A DNA stretch of 64,000 nucleotides from Deltaproteobacteria bacterium. Lineage in GTDB: Bacteria > Bdellovibrionota_B > Oligoflexia > Oligoflexales > CAIYRB01. The notes beneath the pieces are model-generated. The model was given only the letters and a program-made list of their open reading frames with translations. It was not told the DNA's origin and searched no databases. Both the position numbers and the translations under genes were made by a program. Below are positions 44,455 through 53,701 of the stretch, in pieces. The first letter of the stretch is position 1; every line of letters begins with the position of its first letter. Location of the stretch: positions 62,001 through 126,000 of the forward strand of contig VGTI01000003.1 in NCBI GenBank assembly GCA_016874735.1, in the 5' to 3' direction.

Positions 44455-45294
44455 AATTTTGACGAATGCTTCGATTTTTGAATAGGTTGCATCGACATCA
44501 CAAGCTGATCCGGAGCAACCGTAAATCTTGTGCATGCGTCGGATGTCATCATGAGAGATCATGCGCTGTGTAATGCCTTGGCCAATATACAAGGATGCAA
44601 CCATGATGGATTCGGGGTCTACCTTACTATCCACATGATTGAGACCGAGAAAATGGCCAAGTTCATGTGTGGTGACCGTCTGCAGGTCAACTACTTCCCG
44701 GCCATCTTCAGGCCATAGCACCATGCTATCTCCGAACAAATAATCGTTGTTGTTGTAGCGCATGTCAGCAGTCATTATCTTGTCGAGATCGTTCGGATCG
44801 TTGTCCCAAATGGTCGTTGCCAGGACTATCGGGTCCTTGCCAGTCTTCGTCCAATCGTTATCCAGGTACAGCCCGTTCACGTGATCGTCTAAGGAGCTAT
44901 ATAGATCTTTAAAGTAATCGCCTGTGACACTGGCCTGGACGCCATCAAAGGAAAATATTTTTTTACCTACAGTCATCTCCCAGGTCTGCATGGCCTTCTG
45001 AATCATCTCCACTTGAGACTTTGCCATGCGCGGATCGAGTCGGTAATGTACCGGCTTCTCCACCCACCCACCCGGTGCGTGTATCGCGTACCACTTTGCA
45101 TTCGGGTCCTTATCAACCCGACCGTCGGCACCCAGCTGTTCCGTATTTTGCACAGTCGAGCGTGATGTTGGACGAGGCCCACTGTCACCATCCAGCCTGA
45201 CTTTATAAAACTGAGAGCCGCACGCCACAAACGTAAGAAATATTCCCGTCGTTACGGCAATTAACGCTGTGTAATGGGCTGTATCCTTAGCCAT
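44443..45294 (-). CDS. Secreted zincin metalloprotease (matrixin-like lipoprotein)
   Basis: 283 residues from ATG 45294 (GGGAGG about 13 nt upstream, a little far). The lipobox-like FVAC puts the lipidated Cys at 25. The zinc site is HELGHFLGLNH, followed by a Met-turn in ESIM: the metzincin pattern of matrixins. A pro-segment-like region, WYAIHAPGGWVEKPVHYRLDP, precedes the catalytic core. It may process proteins outside the membrane. Its 3' end overlaps alaS by 12 bp. Confidence 0.8.
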   Translation of the reverse strand: MAKDTAHYTALIAVTTGIFLTFVACGSQFYKVRLDGDSGPRPTSRSTVQNTEQLGADGRVDKDPNAKWYAIHAPGGWVEKPVHYRLDPRMAKSQVEMIQKAMQTWEMTVGKKIFSFDGVQASVTGDYFKDLYSSLDDHVNGLYLDNDWTKTGKDPIVLATTIWDNDPNDLDKIMTADMRYNNNDYLFGDSMVLWPEDGREVVDLQTVTTHELGHFLGLNHVDSKVDPESIMVASLYIGQGITQRMISHDDIRRMHKIYGCSGSACDVDATYSKIEAFVKISDE

Positions 45295-45454
45295 TGATGG
45301 TTGCGGACCTCCCTCATTTATCCAAGTCGATATCGTCAAAGCCGTTGCCGATCTTGAGAGATTTCGCCAAAGATAAATATAACCTATTGTTTTTATATGG
45401 TTACGACTGAATTCTGTGGGGCAATAACCAACCAACGCGCAGACATAAGATTCG

Positions 45455-45531
45455 GGTCCTCATGATTGCTCGCCGTCGTGGCCTTGGGCTATAAGGCTAA
45501 GGTCGATAAACTTTTCCGAATTCTGAGGACC
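45455..45531 (+). promoter_or_regulatory. Possible anti-Shine-Dalgarno pairing in valS leader
   Basis: GGTCCTCA at 45455-45462 is an exact reverse complement of TGAGGACC at 45524-45531, which contains the GAGG ribosome site of valS (start 45537). Pairing would close a 61-nt loop and could hide the site. A competing partner, AGATTCGG (45448-45455) with CCGAATTCT (45517-45525), shares bases at both ends of that pairing. A control role is inference. The only leader-type peptide frame here, 10 codons from 45462, has no valine codons. Confidence 0.35.
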
Positions 45532-45536
45532 TCACG

Positions 45537-48191
45537 ATGACCGAGACCCTTGCCGCAGCCTATGATCCAAATCAGTACGAGGAGAAGCTTTACGACTTCT
45601 GGATGCAGCATAAACTATTTCGGGCCGTCAGAGACCCTTCGCGCAAGCCATATACCATCCTGATGCCGCCGCCTAATGTCACCAGCCAACTCCACATGGG
45701 CCATGGCACGGGCTACTCGATGCAGGACATTTTAGTCCGTTGGAAACGGATGTCCGGCTACAATGCGCTTTGGCTGCCTGGCACTGATCACGCTGGTATT
45801 GCAACTCAGATGATGGTTGAGAAGTCCCTCGAAGCGGAGGGTAAAACACGCCAAGAGCTTGGCCGTGAAGCCTTTACTGAACGCCTTCAAGAGTGGAAAG
45901 ATAAATATGGTGGGCTGATCCTCAAACAGTTTCGCAGCATGGGATTCTCCTGTGATTGGGATCGACTTGCCTACACCATGGATCCCCAGCTTTCATCGGC
46001 TGTCAGACGCATTTTCGTGGATCTCTATAACGATGGTTTGATCTACCGCGGTGAACGACTAGTGAATTGGGATCCGGTACTGAAAACAGCCGTATCTGAT
46101 GACGAGCTAGATAATCAGGAGATTCAGGGACATCTGTGGCATCTCGTTTATCCGATAGACGGTTCAGATGAGTCCATCACTGTAGCAACGACACGGCCAG
46201 AGACCATGTTTGGTGACACCGCCGTAGCAGTAAATCCCACGGATGAACGGTACACGCATCTGATAGGCAAAATTGTGCGGCTACCACTTGTGGACCGACT
46301 TATTCCCGTGGTTGCCGACTCCTATGTTAAAAGTGAATTCGGTACCGGTGCCGTTAAGATCACGCCGGCTCATGACCCCAATGACTTCGAGCTTGGGAAA
46401 AGGCACGACTTGCCTCGCATCAATGTCATGACCGATGCAGCGACTATGAACGATCAGGTGCCAGAGCGCTTTCGAGGCCTTGCGCGGTTTGCTGCGAGAA
46501 AAGAGGTTGTTCGTGCCTTCAAGGAACTTGGCCTTCTCGCAAAAGAGGAGCCCTACAAGACTACTGTCCCAATTTCCGAACGCAGCAAGGAAATCATCGA
46601 ACCAAGGCTATCCAAGCAATGGTACGTCGCAATGCGCAAGTTGGCGGAGCCAGCAATCGCTGCTGCCAAAGATGGTAAACTTCGCTTCCATCCTGATTTG
46701 TGGAAAAAAACCTATCTTCACTGGCTTGAGAATATCCAGGATTGGTGTATTTCAAGGCAGCTCTGGTGGGGGCACAGGATCCCAATTTGGTACTGTCGCG
46801 CCTGCCAAGGCACAAGCACCGGCATGACCGACCCTACTGCATGTAGCCACTGTGGTAGCAAGGATCTGCGTCAGGACGAGGATGTCCTCGATACGTGGTT
46901 CTCGAGTTGGCTATGGCCAATTTCACCGTTTGGCTGGCCGGATAAAAGTGAAGACCTAGATTACTTCTATCCCACCGATGTACTCGTGACTGCTCCGGAG
47001 ATCATTTTCCTCTGGGTTGCGAGGATGGTCATGGTTGGGCTCAAAACGCGGGGCGAAGTCCCATTTCGCGACGTATTCTTGACGCCCACAGTCTGCGACA
47101 AGCAAGGGCGTAAATTTTCCAAAACACTCGGCAACGGTATCGATCCGCTGCAGGTAATCGCTAAATACGGCACCGATGCAGTTCGTTTCACTGCAGTGCA
47201 GCTGGCACCTATCGGTGGGCGTACCCGAATGTCCCCCGAGGATTTTGAGGCTGGCGGCCGTTTCATCAACAAGCTGTGGAATGCCTCACGATTCTTGCTA
47301 GGCTACATCAAGCCTGGAGAAAAAATCGCTCCGCTTGACCCGAAGTCCGTAGGCCTCTCGGGCCAATGGCTGCTAAATGAATTGGCCGAAGCGGCTGATC
47401 GTATTGACAAGGCTCTAAACTCTTACCGCATAAACGACGCCGCAGATCACGTGTACCATCTCATTTGGGGTAGCTTCTGCGATTGGGGTCTAGAGACTGC
47501 CAAGAGTGCTCTTGCCGGTGCAGACGAAAAAACTAAATCATCGACCATTTCGCTGTTGGTTTACGTACTTGACGGTATTTTGAGGCTAGCAAGCCCGATC
47601 ATGCCTTTCGTTACCGAAGAAATTTGGCAAAAGCTGCCTAACCATCCGGATTGGGATCGTCCGGTTAGTCTGACAGTTGCCCAATTTCCTCATCCATCTA
47701 AGCTGAGGCATTTTTCAGAGGCTGCAGGACAATGGGCTCTAGTCCAATCGCTCGTTAGCGAAATACGTTCGGTCCGTTCACAATCTGGCATCGCTCCCAA
47801 ACTTCCACTGAAAGCGTTCGTCAGGACGTCAAGCGACCTTGCTGGACTTTTTGAGGGTGCTTCTACCGATATCTGCCGCTTAGCAAGTTTAGGCGAATTA
47901 AGTTCCGGGCCCGAGGTTACACGGCCTGGAAAAAGTTTGGCTGCCGTGGGGCGCGGGTTCGAAGCGTTTATACCGGCTGACGGCATCATCGATATTGCGA
48001 AGGAGCAGGCTCGCCTTAAAACCGAGGTTACTCGTATTAGTAAAATTTTGGCAGGGATCGAAGCCAAACTCGCAAATCCCAACTTTACTGATCGAGCGCC
48101 GACAGAGGTACTGGAGCAGACCAAAGCTCAGCGCGACAATATGCGCTTCCAATTAGAAAGCTTGCAAAAAAATCTGGAAACCCTCGCATGA
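45537..48191 (+). CDS. valS: Valyl-tRNA synthetase
   Basis: 884 residues. Class I: the HIGH motif reads HMGHG, and KMSKS reads KFSKT within GRKFSKTLGNG. The CP1 editing domain includes TTRPETMFGDTAV and TPAHDPNDFELGKRH. A four-Cys zinc element (YCRAC, CSHCG) is inserted in the catalytic domain. The C-terminal arm is coiled-coil. It charges tRNA-Val and edits threonine. A hairpin without a T tract at 48209-48241 may mark its end. Confidence 0.96.
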   Translation: MTETLAAAYDPNQYEEKLYDFWMQHKLFRAVRDPSRKPYTILMPPPNVTSQLHMGHGTGYSMQDILVRWKRMSGYNALWLPGTDHAGIATQMMVEKSLEAEGKTRQELGREAFTERLQEWKDKYGGLILKQFRSMGFSCDWDRLAYTMDPQLSSAVRRIFVDLYNDGLIYRGERLVNWDPVLKTAVSDDELDNQEIQGHLWHLVYPIDGSDESITVATTRPETMFGDTAVAVNPTDERYTHLIGKIVRLPLVDRLIPVVADSYVKSEFGTGAVKITPAHDPNDFELGKRHDLPRINVMTDAATMNDQVPERFRGLARFAARKEVVRAFKELGLLAKEEPYKTTVPISERSKEIIEPRLSKQWYVAMRKLAEPAIAAAKDGKLRFHPDLWKKTYLHWLENIQDWCISRQLWWGHRIPIWYCRACQGTSTGMTDPTACSHCGSKDLRQDEDVLDTWFSSWLWPISPFGWPDKSEDLDYFYPTDVLVTAPEIIFLWVARMVMVGLKTRGEVPFRDVFLTPTVCDKQGRKFSKTLGNGIDPLQVIAKYGTDAVRFTAVQLAPIGGRTRMSPEDFEAGGRFINKLWNASRFLLGYIKPGEKIAPLDPKSVGLSGQWLLNELAEAADRIDKALNSYRINDAADHVYHLIWGSFCDWGLETAKSALAGADEKTKSSTISLLVYVLDGILRLASPIMPFVTEEIWQKLPNHPDWDRPVSLTVAQFPHPSKLRHFSEAAGQWALVQSLVSEIRSVRSQSGIAPKLPLKAFVRTSSDLAGLFEGASTDICRLASLGELSSGPEVTRPGKSLAAVGRGFEAFIPADGIIDIAKEQARLKTEVTRISKILAGIEAKLANPNFTDRAPTEVLEQTKAQRDNMRFQLESLQKNLETLA

Positions 48192-48208
48192 CCACTGAGG
48201 GCATTCAG

Positions 48209-48241
48209 AGCAGACGCTCCATCTTCAAGGGGGCGTCTGCT
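48209..48241. terminator. Hairpin at convergent ends of valS and the S1 protease gene
   Basis: AGCAGACGC (48209-48217) and GCGTCTGCT (48233-48241) are perfectly complementary, with a further GG-CC pair possible inside. No T run follows on either strand, so as a terminator it is uncertain. It overlaps the last codons of the protease gene. Confidence 0.4.
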
Positions 48242-49091
48242 GGTTCGCTGATGCGACTTTTAACTGGGAAAAAACTTCTGGAGGCAGTGACTTCTTGAGA
48301 TCAGCGATGATTTCCCACATGGGAATCGCCATATTGAAGTCGTCTTTCCCCCCCCAGTGCAAGGCCACGACAAAACCTGAGTCTGTATCCATCATAGGAG
48401 ATCCGCTCGACCCCCCTTCCGTGTCACAGGTGTGGGTGATAGTTTGACGCTCCTCAATCAACTCTGGAACTAAAGTACGCAGAGCACACTGGGTGCCGCG
48501 ATCGACCTCTTTAAATCTAGCTCCTGGATGTCCAGCCATAAACATGGGTTTACTAGTCTCTAATGCTCCACTCCAAAGTGTCGCCACTGGAAAACTGTTA
48601 AGTGGAGGTGCTTTAACCGCACCCTCATCGCTACTGGTGCTAGCAACCGTACCGTTGCTTGACGCATCGTCAGCGGACCTTGGAGAAAAACCGGCAGATC
48701 TTACGCGAAATAGGGCATAGTCATAAGCCACATTCTTGGCAACTAGCTCTTTGCAGCGAACAATCAGCTGCTGACGCGGAGCAACAGACTTCTCAAAAGC
48801 CAAATGAAACTGAATCCCCTCGCAAGTCTTGTAGTCTGAGCAGTGATAATTTGTGAGGAAAAGATCAGGCCCTACACGCACGCTCGTACAGTAGCCTATA
48901 CCATCCAAGGTCTCGAGCCGCGCCACTACCCTAGCATCGTCGTACATGCGGCTACCTAATGTATTCTCTATAGGCTCGAGCTCACTTGGGCCTATGACTC
49001 GTCGCTCGTGTTGCCACGGTAAATCATCAGCCACAGCCCCGTTTGGGGCATAGCCGATTGTGGCAATCAGTACAACGAATCTCAGAAACAT
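48225..49091 (-). CDS. Exported trypsin-like serine protease
   Basis: 288 residues from ATG 49091 (AAGGA about 6 nt upstream). Signal peptide FLRFVVLIATIGYAPNGAVA to about residue 21. The chymotrypsin-fold triad is His in LTNYHC, Asp in AYDYALFRV and Ser in EGGSSGSPMM. Cys residues near the active site suggest disulfides. An Ala/Ser-rich loop (about 140-165) lies between Asp and Ser. It could act as a periplasmic or secreted protease. It stands 63 bp after the aminotransferase gene on the same strand. Confidence 0.85.
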   Translation of the reverse strand: MFLRFVVLIATIGYAPNGAVADDLPWQHERRVIGPSELEPIENTLGSRMYDDARVVARLETLDGIGYCTSVRVGPDLFLTNYHCSDYKTCEGIQFHLAFEKSVAPRQQLIVRCKELVAKNVAYDYALFRVRSAGFSPRSADDASSNGTVASTSSDEGAVKAPPLNSFPVATLWSGALETSKPMFMAGHPGARFKEVDRGTQCALRTLVPELIEERQTITHTCDTEGGSSGSPMMDTDSGFVVALHWGGKDDFNMAIPMWEIIADLKKSLPPEVFSQLKVASANQQTPP

Positions 49092-49154
49092 CAAGATTCC
49101 TTTAGCATCGTGAGCCAGCTTAGTGTCTCTAAGGTTCCCTGAACACGGCAAAAC

Positions 49155-50414
49155 TCAGGTACCCTTAAGCTCCTGCAGACCGACTTTAATAGTTGCTAAC
49201 GCCTGCATCAATAGCGCTCTTGGAATATTTAAAGAAGGGGTGACACTCAGACTCTCGCCCCTTGGCCCGCTGGCTAGTGCAATGATACCTTTGGATCGCA
49301 GCAGGTCCATAAATTTTGCGCCTAACCCTGCGTCTACAAGTTCGATTACAATCATTAGCCCGATGCCGCGTATTTCTCGCACTAACCCATGATCCTTGAG
49401 TTCAGTTCTAAGCCACCTTAGTGCTTCCTGCCCGAGATTACTGGCCCGTTCAACCCATCCTCCTGCGTGAATCTCCCGTAAAGTAGCCAGGGCTATGTCA
49501 CATGACAGCGGGTGTCCAAAAAATGTTCCGGTATGGATTGCTTCGCCGGTACTGCTTGGCCAAGCCGCCATGACGGCATCGGTACCGACGCAAGCGGAAA
49601 TGGGAAAGCCCCCGCCAAATGCTTTACCTAAGCACAGTAAATCACAGGGCACGGTTTCCCCGAAGGTATACTGTCCAGTCCGACCTAATCCTGTGAAGAC
49701 CTCATCGTAAATTAGCAGGGTCCCAAATCTATCACATTCACGCCGTAGTATTTGGAGCCACTCAACCCCAGCTTCACGACATCCCGTGCGACCCTGTACC
49801 GGCTCGACCAAAACTGCCGCGATATCACCAGATGATAAAACTTTTGCCAACTCTTCGCTGTCACAGCGAAAGGGCAAAGAGACAACCCTATCTTCGCGAA
49901 GGAACCCCCTGAAAGGCGCACGAAAATCGGCTCTCTCGGTCAGCGGAAGGATCCCAATATCCAGACCGTGGTAACTACCCCCAAACACAACAAATCGACT
50001 ACGACCAGTCGCCAACATTGCCGACTTAACCGCTAACTCAACGGCTTGCGAACCCGTTAGAGCTAAAGCTGCAACTTGAAGCGTTGGAGGCATCAACGAA
50101 GGAAGGTATTTTAAGAGTTCGACCTTGGCCGCCGAACTGTAAACGTCACCCATACCGTGGGTGATCAAAGGGGCTTTTGTTCCAGGAGCCACATGGAGAC
50201 GCTCGGTCAGTACATGAATGTGGGCGTCAGGATTGTGGCCCAAGGCTAATGCGCCAAAACCCGCGCAGAGATCGATGTATTCCTGCCCTTCGACGTCATA
50301 AACAAGTGACCCCTTCGCCCTGTGCATCACCAACGCTGGATCTCGCGCCGGATAGGTTGCATCTGGACATTCAACCGCCTTTAATTGGGATAACATTTCA
50401 TCGTTGCGCATCAT
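49155..50414 (-). CDS. Class III PLP-dependent aminotransferase
   Basis: 419 residues. Family features: YIDLCAGFGALALGHN, ALTGSQAVELAVKSAMLATGR, an IYDEVFTGLGRTG segment and CLGKAFGGGFPISA with the PLP-binding Lys. HTGTFFGHPLSC is a substrate/PLP loop. Ornithine, acetylornithine, 4-aminobutyrate and glutamate-1-semialdehyde enzymes belong here, and the sequence does not decide between them. It directly abuts queE (the queE stop is one nt before its start on the same strand). Confidence 0.85.
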   Translation of the reverse strand: MMRNDEMLSQLKAVECPDATYPARDPALVMHRAKGSLVYDVEGQEYIDLCAGFGALALGHNPDAHIHVLTERLHVAPGTKAPLITHGMGDVYSSAAKVELLKYLPSLMPPTLQVAALALTGSQAVELAVKSAMLATGRSRFVVFGGSYHGLDIGILPLTERADFRAPFRGFLREDRVVSLPFRCDSEELAKVLSSGDIAAVLVEPVQGRTGCREAGVEWLQILRRECDRFGTLLIYDEVFTGLGRTGQYTFGETVPCDLLCLGKAFGGGFPISACVGTDAVMAAWPSSTGEAIHTGTFFGHPLSCDIALATLREIHAGGWVERASNLGQEALRWLRTELKDHGLVREIRGIGLMIVIELVDAGLGAKFMDLLRSKGIIALASGPRGESLSVTPSLNIPRALLMQALATIKVGLQELKGT

Positions 50415-51068
50415 TCAAACACCCTTGGCTCTGGGCCCCCAGATGTACTTATGCTGCTGCAGCTGCATGCGACAACGCATTGGCCGCTCAAGTATCCAGG
50501 CAGCTAAATCCTTCGGTGCAACGTGCCCCCAGGCACAGGAGAATAAAATCTGAAAACGGTCGTCCAAATGATGTTTTTGAACTTCCTCAAGCGCCCAATC
50601 AAAATCTGAGCGGCTTGCTACGACAAATTTAATCTCGTCGCTGGACTTTAGTCGCCCAAAATTTGCGACTAAGTTCCGAGAGGTCATTCCACTGTCTGGA
50701 CACTTCCAGTCCATGATGATGTGGGTCTCTTGAGGTAAGACTCCTACGTCCTCCGATCCACTTGTCTCACAGAGTAACTTGAAACCCTCAGCTACGAGTC
50801 GCGTGGCCAAAAGGGCGGCTCCTGGCTGAGCCAATGGCTCCCCTCCAGTCAACTCTACTAAAGGAACTCCAAGCCGTTTGACCTCATCAATAATCGCTTG
50901 AATCGACCAAGCCGTCCCACCTTTAAAAGCGTAGGCTGTGTCACACCACCGGCATCTTAGCGGACAACCCGTCAGCCTAACAAATGTACATGGAATGCCC
51001 GCAAACGCGGACTCTCCTTGAATGCTCGCGTAGATCTCGGTAATGGTTAGCTGGTCTAATTCATGCAC
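50415..51068 (-). CDS. queE: 7-Carboxy-7-deazaguanine synthase
   Basis: 217 residues. Radical SAM enzyme of the queuosine/7-deazaguanine pathway; it contracts the ring of 6-carboxytetrahydropterin. The Fe4S4 motif is CPLRCRWC (CxxxCxxC), followed by DTAYAF. SIQGES at the N-terminus binds substrate; ELTGGEPL and CETSG are also family motifs. queA lies 40 kb away and queC/queD/queF are not in the window. Its 5' end overlaps that of the divergent membrane protein gene by a few bases. Confidence 0.93.
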   Translation of the reverse strand: MHELDQLTITEIYASIQGESAFAGIPCTFVRLTGCPLRCRWCDTAYAFKGGTAWSIQAIIDEVKRLGVPLVELTGGEPLAQPGAALLATRLVAEGFKLLCETSGSEDVGVLPQETHIIMDWKCPDSGMTSRNLVANFGRLKSSDEIKFVVASRSDFDWALEEVQKHHLDDRFQILFSCAWGHVAPKDLAAWILERPMRCRMQLQQHKYIWGPRAKGV

Positions 51069-51995
51069 GGTGACACCTTGGACTCACGAATTTCAATCTC
51101 AGACAGTCGGACAGATCGTCGCATTTTGCTTTCGGGCGATGTTTGGCGGCTGGCTATCACTAGTATCAAAGGCACTTGGCGACAATCTAATCTGCTACTG
51201 TGGATCGGCTTGATCGTCCCTCAATTGTCTCTCAACCTTTGGCTTGACCTCACCAGTCTTCCTGTTGTGGACGAGCTCCGCGCGTTGTTTACCTCGAAAT
51301 GGGGGGCTTCGGGAAGTCCACTTATACTCGGTGAACTTCTTGGTCCTGCTGCCCACTATTTTTGGCGGCTTGGGCTACTTGCATTGAGTACAAGTTTAAT
51401 TGGTCTTTCCAGTTACTTAGGGATAATTCAAACCCAAGTGGACTACCTCCGCAACCAACCACCTCGCGGCGCATTTGCGGCATGGTTGAAAGGGTTGCGG
51501 CGCTCCATACAAACCTCTATCATTTTGTTTTTGCTGTGCTTTTTTGTTTTGTTGGCCGGACAAGTGATGATTGTACCTGCTTTGCTCATTGGCGTGTTGG
51601 GGCTGATGATCCCGACCATCTTGATGTGTGAAGAAAAAGGCATTGGTCATGCACTTAGGTCGGCCTTGTTGATTCGTTACATCCGCGGTACCCGCCTGTC
51701 GGGTTGGTCAGTGATCTTCAACATAATGAGTATCGGGGCGTTCCTTTACGGCACCATGGCTGCAACGGGACTCTTGGCAGAGCTCATTCTCGGACTTGAC
51801 GAGGTCGTTGGATTATCACGCGGCCTCTGGGATCTAAGAGTAGGTGGCTCCGGGTTATCCGTCATATACCTAGTTGTCTCATTCTTTGAGCCAATCCTTA
51901 GTATGACCTGGCTTAGCTTGATTCCAGCATTAACAACTTCACTGTACTTTATAGTCCGGCGCGACGATGAAGGCCGGACCATTGCTCAGGTATAG
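51063..51995 (+). CDS. Integral membrane protein of unknown function
   Basis: 310 residues with about six predicted membrane segments: near 45-62, 95-125, 150-185, 215-240 and 260-300, with few charged residues. No Met follows the first until about residue 169, so ATG 51063 is the natural start, although a TTG five codons on is possible. The N-terminus overlaps the queE start in antisense. No family is recognised; it may be a transporter accessory or an unknown permease-like protein. The 3' end overlaps the lplA-family gene by 47 bp tail to tail. Confidence 0.6.
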   Translation: MHGDTLDSRISISDSRTDRRILLSGDVWRLAITSIKGTWRQSNLLLWIGLIVPQLSLNLWLDLTSLPVVDELRALFTSKWGASGSPLILGELLGPAAHYFWRLGLLALSTSLIGLSSYLGIIQTQVDYLRNQPPRGAFAAWLKGLRRSIQTSIILFLLCFFVLLAGQVMIVPALLIGVLGLMIPTILMCEEKGIGHALRSALLIRYIRGTRLSGWSVIFNIMSIGAFLYGTMAATGLLAELILGLDEVVGLSRGLWDLRVGGSGLSVIYLVVSFFEPILSMTWLSLIPALTTSLYFIVRRDDEGRTIAQV

Positions 51996-52632
51996 TACTG
52001 ACCAACTCCGCGTCTAGCAGTTGCTTTAGTTGTTGGGGCAAGGTTTGGGAAAGGTGCTCTGCGCACAAAGGACCAGATATGATGCCTCCAACAATTTCAT
52101 TGAGTCCCGTCAAAAAGCTGCTGTGGCTTCGACCTCGGCGGTATTCAGGCTCTCTGCTTGGATGCTTCAAATACTTGTCGATGACGTCAACCTGACAATC
52201 AACAAGGATAGATGCCTGATAAAGCAAATAGTTACGACTCCGAAACAGCGATGTACCGGCAACCTTAAGATCCCCGTGCACAATGTCACTGAGGCCACTC
52301 TGCCCCAAAGCGTTAAGCTCCGGCCAACCTGAGCCCAGTGCCGCAATGAGAGCCCTATTAACGAGCTCAAAATAAAACTTATTTTGGAAGGGCTGCTTTA
52401 CCCAACATCCAAGGCTCACGACCGCACATCCTGGATGCAAAACTACAGTGCCACCACCGCCATATCGCTTCAGAACGGGAACTCCGTCCAAAGCGCAATT
52501 CGGGGTGTCTACCTCTACCTCAGCAGCATTACTTGCCCCCAACACCACCATAGAGTCGGTAGGCACCCAACAGTGAAGCGCTAGATCTTCGTCGCAGCGA
52601 CGCAAAATTTCATCGTCAATCCACAATTGCAC
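51949..52632 (-). CDS. Lipoate-protein ligase A family protein
   Basis: 227 residues. The LplA/BirA fold is visible as VLKRYGGGGTVVLHPG (substrate-binding glycine motif), then LSDIVHGDLKVAGTSLFRSRNYLLYQASIL with the conserved Lys. Members attach lipoate or octanoate to E2 and GcvH proteins, or act as octanoyl transferases. Substrate specificity cannot be read. It is the last gene of ileS-COG4324-lplA on the minus strand, with a 17-bp overlap with the preceding gene. Confidence 0.83.
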   Translation of the reverse strand: MQLWIDDEILRRCDEDLALHCWVPTDSMVVLGASNAAEVEVDTPNCALDGVPVLKRYGGGGTVVLHPGCAVVSLGCWVKQPFQNKFYFELVNRALIAALGSGWPELNALGQSGLSDIVHGDLKVAGTSLFRSRNYLLYQASILVDCQVDVIDKYLKHPSREPEYRRGRSHSSFLTGLNEIVGGIISGPLCAEHLSQTLPQQLKQLLDAELVSTIPEQWSGLHRRAGL

Positions 52633-53701
52633 GCTCCTTGATCGACTGATTGGTACAAAGAGTCAGCGCCCCTGACATGGGGTCACCCTCGAAGTCCTTG
52701 AGCTGCTTACCGATCATGTCTAGGAAATCACGCATTGACGGACCCCCCATGCATTTGCGCAAACGATCGAACGACTGAAAGTCGGGATTGTAGAGCGATG
52801 CACTCATGATAGAGGCATTGTTCCAAATCTCCGAGCCAACCAAATCCACCTGTTTGAAGTTTGGCTTCAAGGGTGTTTTTTGGAAGTCACTCAGAATTTC
52901 AGCTTTCCGCCTCAAAATCTGCTCCACGGGCATCGATGCGTTATCGTAAAGAGTTTGGAGTTCACGCCTAAGCGCCTCCAACCAGGCTGAAAACAGCTCT
53001 TTGTCCTGCCGTCTGAGGTCATATGCAATTAATGCAGACTGATCGCCTTGATCTTGAAGATATTGACGTGTCAAAACCACTGCTACATATTCCGCAAGGT
53101 TCTCATTAAAGGCGGCCGCATGCGGCACCCAGAGTGTTCTATGAGTTAGCTCATGGAAAAATAAATGCGCCAATTCAGCGTCCCGACGCTGCAGCATGCT
53201 GCTGAAGATCGGGTCATCGAACCAACCCAAACTAGAAAAAGCTCCCGCGCCGCCAAGTGCAACATCAAGACCTCGGGAGGCCAAACGCTCCGCCTCGGCA
53301 TCCCGCTCACCTTTGTCATAGTAGCCGAGATATGGGACTCGACCCACGATGGGAAACCACCACGTAACGAGCTCAAGTTTGGTGGGTTCCGCCGCCTGTA
53401 CCAAATAGGACACGACTGGCTGCTGAGTCTGTATGTAGTGATCGTAGGCACCATCTACATGCAGACGCTCACGCCCGGCGTATGCCAAAATACTCTTAAC
53501 CTTTTGCAACTTATTGCGGGTCTCGACCGGAGTTGCTTGGTCCCTCAACACTTCCTCAATCGGTCTACTGGAACTCAGCAATCGGCCTTGGTGCCAAGCT
53601 TGCCGGGAAACATAGCACCCCGAGCAGAGTACGATCGCCAATGAGATGGCTATTACCCTACTCCCGAGATTAATGCCGAGATACTGAACCGATGGATTCA
53701 A
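52616..53701 (-). CDS. Putative aminopeptidase lipoprotein (COG4324)
   Basis: 361 residues. Lipoprotein signal with SGC and lipidated Cys29. The family pattern is well kept: WWFPIVGRVPYLGYYDKG, ALGGAGAFSSLGWFDDP and the zinc site FFHELTHRTLW with Glu in FNENLAEYVA. COG4324 proteins are annotated as predicted aminopeptidases, but activity is unproven to my knowledge. It is translated right after ileS (ATGA overlap) and before the LplA-type gene. Confidence 0.82.
   Translation of the reverse strand: MNPSVQYLGINLGSRVIAISLAIVLCSGCYVSRQAWHQGRLLSSSRPIEEVLRDQATPVETRNKLQKVKSILAYAGRERLHVDGAYDHYIQTQQPVVSYLVQAAEPTKLELVTWWFPIVGRVPYLGYYDKGERDAEAERLASRGLDVALGGAGAFSSLGWFDDPIFSSMLQRRDAELAHLFFHELTHRTLWVPHAAAFNENLAEYVAVVLTRQYLQDQGDQSALIAYDLRRQDKELFSAWLEALRRELQTLYDNASMPVEQILRRKAEILSDFQKTPLKPNFKQVDLVGSEIWNNASIMSASLYNPDFQSFDRLRKCMGGPSMRDFLDMIGKQLKDFEGDPMSGALTLCTNQSIKERAIVD

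Noticed and set aside
45462-45494. Short frame before valS as a leader peptide for attenuation
   Set aside because: Ten codons with no valine, no ribosome site, and no terminator-type hairpin with T run before valS.
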